From assembly GCA_008973525.1 (NCBI GenBank), contig WACJ01000058.1, positions 496,001 to 560,000 on the forward strand: DNA of 64,000 nucleotides, read 5' to 3'. Below the pieces are notes generated by a model that saw nothing but the letters and a program-made list of their open reading frames with translations, did not search any database and was not told the origin of the DNA. A program made the translations under genes and the position numbers. Source of the stretch: Stenopsyche tienmushanensis (Eukaryota; Arthropoda; Insecta; Trichoptera; Stenopsychidae). This document shows positions 58,316 to 64,000 of this stretch, piece by piece (positions within the stretch are counted from its first letter, which is position 1; each line of letters starts with the position of its first letter).

Positions 58316-59883
58316 TTTTTTTATACCTAATATATAAGGTCCTCCCGAATGATATCCATTATTTTTCCACATACTTTTTCATTTGTGTGTTTTTTTTAAT
58401 ATCCTAATTAGTGAAGTAAAATGTAAGTAGAAAGTAATGAAGTAAGTCATTTGGATTCGTATTTTCACCCAAAACCGTTTAGTTTCTATAAGAACTTGCA
58501 GGAATAATATTTATAACCTAATATTTATTGTGTTATTGTCTTAAATCTCATAAAGATAACACACGGAACTATGTATCTTTATGAGATTTAAATCGGGCTT
58601 TAAAAATTAAATTTGTATATTCTTTTAAGATATACAAGTCGCTTTATTACGTTTAAAACCATCATAAACTTCTCATCCCCAGTTATTATCTGATAAAGAA
58701 ATGGATGAACTTGATAACAAAAGATTGTTAAAAAGTCTTAAATGTCTCTGTTTTGTTATATATGGATCTGATTCAACTAGTGATGTAATTGTCAATAAAG
58801 CAAAATTATTATTAGACTTTCTATTCATCTAAAGTATTTTTTTTCAGCTGTAGAATGCATTTTTTCGTAGAAGTTAAATAAATGCAAAAAATTGCAATAT
58901 TATTGAATCGACAATGTTGTAACAATCACGAAACAAAGTATTTAGACAGCATTCATTCAGTAAATGCACATGTTATTGGAGAAATCTCTAGGGTAATTAA
59001 ACCGATTCAATGTGCAGAGAATGCAACGAAAATGGCGCCAGCGAGTGGTTAAAATGCGATGTTAACGATTCCCAAGAAATGATTAAGGCTATAATCGAAT
59101 ATAACATTGGACGAATAGGGTCAAGATAATCAGGATGATATTAATGACGTTGCATTTTTGACAATGGATCAAAACCTGCACAAAAAAAATATTTTCGAAT
59201 CAAGCTGGATGCTTAAAATTTATATACACATTTTCCATACAAATATTTTGTCTGTATTTATCAGCTTGAAAAAGCCCTTTTTTAAGAGGGCCCTGTAACG
59301 TTTCGGCTGGTTGATTAATCGACTCCCCATTTCATTGCCTTCGTCACTGCGAGAGTTCCCGACTGTTGCCTTATTCAGCCGCAGAGATTGCACTGGCGGG
59401 TCATTAGAAGCGCGGGGTCGCTCCCTATCATTATCCTCAATGATCAGTTCGTGGACCAAAATTGCGCGTTCAACATTCAAACTTCTACTACTTTCTCTAA
59501 TTTAACAAATTTAACGGCTCTTCTGGACAAATCCAGATTTTAAACAAAATATATGGCCAGCTTTAAAGCGACCAAATTGTTGAAACGGCGGAAAATTTTG
59601 AGCCATGCAAAAATCCCTTTTTCTAATTTCTTGTCATTAATCGACTTTTGCATACACATTTATCTCTCTATTTCTCAAGTTTTTTTTATGAACTACAGTT
59701 ATGGAATTAAAAAAAAAACAATAACCTCAATTTCTTGCCATCACTCAAGGATTTGGGTAGGGTATTTTGTGAAGAAATTGCGAAAAATCGATAATGAAAA
59801 AATCCTACAAACTTATTGAGTGATGTCTTAAAATGTGGAAATGAATTCTAAGAATATTGTATAATATTTAGAATTTTATTATA
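58316..59883. other. No recognisable gene
   Basis: A minus-strand frame at 59220-59480 (86 codons, charged, ERPRASNDPP region) lies in a GC-richer patch at 59290-59470. No family is recognised, and splice signals are not convincing. Confidence 0.4.
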
Positions 59884-60793
59884 CACTTAGGTCTGTTTTT
59901 ATGCGATAGATACGTTCCACGAGGAGTCGCATATAAAAAAATCGCATAAAAAAGACTTGGACTACATAGAAAACTGAGGGATAGGTTTCGTTATTTTTGA
60001 AATCCGCATAACTTCAAATCGATGTGACAGAATGTACCAAAAAATCGCATAAAAAAAGTTTACAAAGAAATAATTTAAATAAAAACACAATATTGCTTTA
60101 CTAAAGTCTATTTTACTCGATAATCATACAAATGCAATTCTTGACACATTATCAGCGGGCTATTTGCGCGAACTGCATTTGCTCTAGCGCGGACGATTTT
60201 TTGCAATAATACCATTTTTTAAATCACACTAAAATACCCGTAACTTTCGAAATTTTAAACACATCTTAATATTTTTTTTGATTTGTATTCATCAATATTT
60301 TCAGATTACACCCATAGGCACCGAAATACAAAAAAAATATTTACACTCTTAAAAAACCTTCTTATTCTTATGTTCTTAAAAATCCTCTTGTAATACAAAT
60401 AATAAAAGTTTGAACTATTATTTTAAATGACTGAAACGAAAGACAGGACGGTTCATGTAAAACTAAACTGATATTCAATTTCAGAACGAAAAAGATGTGT
60501 GTCGTGTTTGAAAAAAAATGTCACCGTGTCGAATTCGAAACACATGTCTCAAGATTCGATACCTCTTTGAGGAAAAAAGAGAATTTTCGAATTCCGCTGT
60601 TGATGTGTTAAGCTTTTGAAAAGAGTTGCCAGATTAAAAAAAAAATCGTTGTAAATTGCACTATTGTTAATTTTAGATTTTTTTGTGCGAATTCGCATAA
60701 AAAAGCCTTGTCCTCTATAGAAAAATGATGGATAGGTTCCATTATTTTTGAAAACCGCATAACTTCAAATTCGCATAAAAACAAACCCAAGTG
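59884..60793. mobile_element. TA-flanked element, ATGCGA subfamily, complete
   Basis: TA (59882-59883, 60794-60795) flanks termini CACTTAGGTCTGTTTTTATG and the inverse of CACTTGGGTTTGTTTTTATG. In addition to the inverted ends it has a direct repeat of about 75 bases: GACTTGGACTACATAGAAAA to CCGCATAACTTCAAATC at 59955-60021, and GCCTTGTCCTCTATAGAAAA to CCGCATAACTTCAAATT at 60706-60771. The same module occurs in the GTGCGA elements at 33089 and 35159, which makes these one superfamily. No transposase frame is seen. Confidence 0.7.
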
Positions 60794-60795
60794 TA

Positions 60796-62078
60796 CCAGA
60801 TGAAAAAGAAACCCAATATAAAAGTTGTGTATATTTGAGATTGTTTTTCTGTAAAATTTTATGCAACAGTATAATCATTAAATCAGTTTGTATTATAATT
60901 TTACAAGGAAAGACTGAATCATGTGTCGATGACGCATTATACATTTAATTCATTGCCAGTTGTTAATGTTGAAATATTGTTGTCTGACGCCCTGAAAAAG
61001 AAAAAAAAGCTAAGTTATGGCTCGCGACAGAGATATTTTCGTTCTTGTTTAATTCTGCACATGGGGCAAAAATGGCTAAAAAAAGAATGAAGATGATGAA
61101 GTCGGCCCAAGTTTATATATAGCAGGGCGCCAGAGGGCCCTTAGTCATGGGCCAAAACCACTTTCTTATGAAACACTTGCAAGGCATTTATCTTCGTGTC
61201 ATATCTGATGTTAAGGCTTTAAGTTTGATATCTTATCGTGATTGACTTTCGTCGGTTTTTTAATTATAGCTTCAGTAACATCCAACAAATATGTATAAAA
61301 GCCTTATTTTGTGAGGGTGTACTTGAACGACCCAGATAATATGGCAAATCAACTTCAATCTTGCAAACGTTCAAAAATTGATTGACATCCGGAATGGGAA
61401 AATGTCAGTTTTTGGCAATTCGATTTTCTGCGTTCGCGGTGGTAGATTTGAACACAAATCTGTTTCGTGGCTTACCTGCCGTTGTCGTATTGGGTCAGTC
61501 GGAAAGTTATTTCGTCGATAGACAGATAATAAAAGTCATTAAATTCAAGCATACACACGATGATGACTCACAGCCAACTGGTTACATCGGTACTGGATGA
61601 TCTCAATCGAGTGAAATATTATTTCCGTCGTATGATGTACGAGTGAAAATAAGAATGCGAGTCACAAATATGGAATAAAAATGTGCTTAATCTTACGATC
61701 AGTGCTTCTAAAATATTTGGGAAAATATAATTTACTGCATTTGATTATAGACGTCTGAAAGATTAATACAAATCTTCATACAAACCTTTTTTGCTGGCTG
61801 ATAAATTACACATAGCTTTATTAATATGTTTTTTTTCTTTGCAGGTGAGTTCTTTGAATTCGATTTGCTATGTTTTGAAATTTTTTGAGGTAAGTGCTCT
61901 TCAATTTTTTTGAAAATCCAGGAAATTTGGGCATATAAATCTAGCAAAATTAAGAAAATTTTCTTGATAATATGAGAGCCTGGATAATATGAAGGTTATT
62001 ATAATGTCGAAATGTAACCATAAATATATTCCCTGAGGAAAATATTCATTTTCATGTATATATTGTTTGTGTATAGTA
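60796..62078. other. No recognisable gene
   Basis: AT-rich. A small frame at 61382-61600 is unremarkable. Confidence 0.5.
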
Positions 62079-62272
62079 CACTTAAACCTTTTTTTGTGCG
62101 GTAGATGCGTTCCGCGGAAGATCGCTCTCTTCAGAAGAAATAGTATACACAGTGTCAATGTCATCATTGTTCTGTGTAGATTTTTTTTTTCCAACAATAT
62201 AAATCATAGTTAAAAAAAATTGCTTAAAAAAATCTGCATAACTTTAAAATCGCACAAAAAGAGGTTTGAGTG
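62079..62272. mobile_element. TA-flanked GTGCGA-family MITE, complete, 194 bp
   Basis: TA (62077-62078, 62273-62274) flanks CACTTAAACCTTTTTTTGTG and the inverse CACTCAAACCTCTTTTTGTG. It is the smallest complete member of the family here and contains the GATGCGTTCCGCGGAAGATCG word and ATCTGCATAACTTTAAAATC from the shared module. Confidence 0.75.
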
Positions 62273-62274
62273 TA

Positions 62275-62704
62275 TATGTGTAGTTGGTATAATGGGTTAA
62301 TTTCTAGACTCGCGTTATAAATTTTCCTGTGGCAATACATTTTGGAATATCTGGATCGTCTCAATCCAGGCTCACCGGGATGATTAATTAAGTTTGGCAT
62401 GTCTAATATTGATTGACAAATTTGTAAAAACACATTAAAATACAATATGAAAATAATGATAATATCTCCACGCTTATATCGATCCTCTCGTATTTAAACA
62501 TATCTTAAGGGGTTGAATAATAACATCTAAATTTAACCAAATATTTGTATTCCTACAAAAACCCCTAACGTTACATAGTAGATTTCATGCGGTGTTTCAT
62601 ACAAAAACAAAAATTATGACTCAATCATGGTCTGATCTAAGTCCTGCCTTCTTATGTCCACTTACTGCTTGAAATATTTGATGCTTTCCTATAGCTATTT
62701 TAAT
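62275..62704. other. No recognisable gene
   Basis: AT-rich, nothing identified. Confidence 0.55.
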
Positions 62705-63097
62705 ATCATCAAAATTTAGATGCTATATTTGTTTGTGTGCCACTTATCGTCGTACAAATCCACTTATCTATGAGGACCGTCGCAGCGTGTATGAAACTTG
62801 TACATAATAAATAAACACTGTCGATAGCACACAATATTCAGTCATTTCTTCAAGTAAACATATACAATACACTGGAAATAGATTTTTTATATCATTCAAA
62901 TATCATCATTAGTTGATAAATTTGTGTTAACGATCTATACAAACGTACGATGTACGTAAGATACTCTCTCCGTCTCTGTCTCACATTCACAATATCCGAC
63001 TTGCAAGATCTGTCTGTCTCTGAGCTCAACGTGTAAGAATGCTCTTTATGATTCACTGGAATTCGGACACAACACTGTGTCTTACCTCTTTGAAGGG
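62705..63097 (+). mobile_element. TTAA-B family, right end intact
   Basis: From TCATCAAAATTTAGATGCTA through GATAGCACACAATATTCAG, GTGTTAACGATCTATAC and GAATGCTCTTTATGATTC to CTCTTTGAAGGG, followed by TTAA (63098-63101). The left CCCTTTGA end is lost. Confidence 0.6.
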
Positions 63098-63101
63098 TTA
63101 A

Positions 63102-64000
63102 ATGTGTCTCTATAACATGGAAAAACGAATTGACCTGATATTTCCTATACTGTTCGTGTTATTATGTACTATCATCTGAATAGACAAAGTCGTTCTTTTA
63201 AACTGTGTTTTCTTCTGATTTTACTTACGGATTTTGTACGGACATTAGATGAAGTATTTTTTTTCTTAATGAAATGAAACTGGCTCTAAGATAAATTGAT
63301 ACATTTTTGTATTCTGCTTCGAATATATTGTGAAAAAATTCGTCATCTCTTAATAGAAACCGTTTTTAAGCATGCCAAAGATCTATTGCCATCAAAACTC
63401 TTCAACAGTACAACTCTTCAGCTACTCGAGTATAAAAATCTAGAATATTTTTCTGTGCGACCAATACTTGAAAATAATGTTATACAAATGCAATATTCAT
63501 TATGACCCACATTATGAAACATGAATGATTATTGCCGTTGGAATTAATAAGCCGGTCCGACCGGTCAATCGGAATTTTACTATTGTAAACATATAACCAT
63601 CAATTGATTTGGCGGTGGGTTTATTGCGGTTATTTAGATTATGCGGTAAAAATGACAAAGACCTGATTGAATAATATATATCACTAAATACATCCAAATC
63701 GATGTACAACATCGACGCATGCCCTTTGTATACGTTCGCACTTTACACGATTTAATATCAATAGAATTAGATCCTGTTGACTCGGCAAGATCATGATTCT
63801 CAAACACGCAACCGTCAAAATGTTGCATTGCGATGGCGCAATGATCGCATTGATCGTTTTGACATTATATTGGTAATCCGGACGAGAGCATGCTCCAAGT
63901 CCCGTATCTGTGACATTCTGTCATCGACGCAACGGTGGCTATTTTTTTCTTTCTAGATTTATGGCTATTTATTTTCGTGACAAGGAGGGCATTAAAATGG
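63102..64000. other. No recognisable gene
   Basis: AT-rich. TTTCTTTCTAG at about 63945-63955 is an acceptor-like sequence at the right edge, but the following 45 bases are too short to judge. Confidence 0.4.

Noticed and set aside
1..64000. CRISPR array or bacterial operon
   Set aside because: No regularly spaced short repeats and no long tandem coding regions. The tRNA layout, transposon types and low coding density point to a eukaryotic genome.

Overview
The window looks like AT-rich nuclear DNA from an insect or related invertebrate. The evidence is indirect: two intron-free eukaryotic tRNA-Phe genes, fragments of mariner/Tc1 and hAT transposases, many short inverted-repeat elements flanked by TA, TTAA or 8-bp duplications, and no long open reading frames. 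There is no operon, phage or CRISPR structure. I could not recognise any complete host protein-coding gene, and most of the DNA reads as intergenic or intronic sequence filled with old transposons.

Layout. The left edge (1-180) may hold one minus-strand exon ending in a good splice donor. From about 1.5 to 20 kb the window is dominated by non-autonomous elements: a hAT-type family (called hAT-N here) with 8-bp target duplications, a TTAA-flanked family of about 535 bp, a second TTAA-flanked family of about 400-460 bp (TTAA-B), TA-flanked elements, and a decayed mariner. A short very GC3-rich open stretch at 10192-10302 is the best candidate internal exon. A possible RNA polymerase II promoter with CArG, TATA and initiator matches lies at 18465-18540. 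From 20 to 29 kb there are more repeats, including a TTAA-ended element carrying a short reading frame conserved in three copies. A tRNA-Phe gene stands at 29.8 kb and an identical copy in opposite orientation at 48.7 kb. Between 32 and 36 kb lie mariner-like remnants and a hAT element split by a TA-flanked element. From 44 to 54 kb there are internally deleted mariners, a hAT dimerisation-domain fragment, and a long-TIR element that was itself hit by a TTAA element. The last 10 kb holds a possible LTR-like GC-rich block, an unrecognised 154-codon frame, and more TA- and TTAA-flanked elements.

How the parts relate. The readable biology is transposon history: cut-and-paste families of the Tc1/mariner, hAT and piggyBac-like (by TTAA target) types, mostly internally deleted copies that would have depended on transposases made elsewhere. 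Several nested insertions give relative ages. I found no sign of a new defence or metabolic system. The main leads are the structured repeat families, the conserved unrecognised frame, the candidate exons and the candidate promoter. All homology statements are from recognition of motifs by eye; no database search was run.
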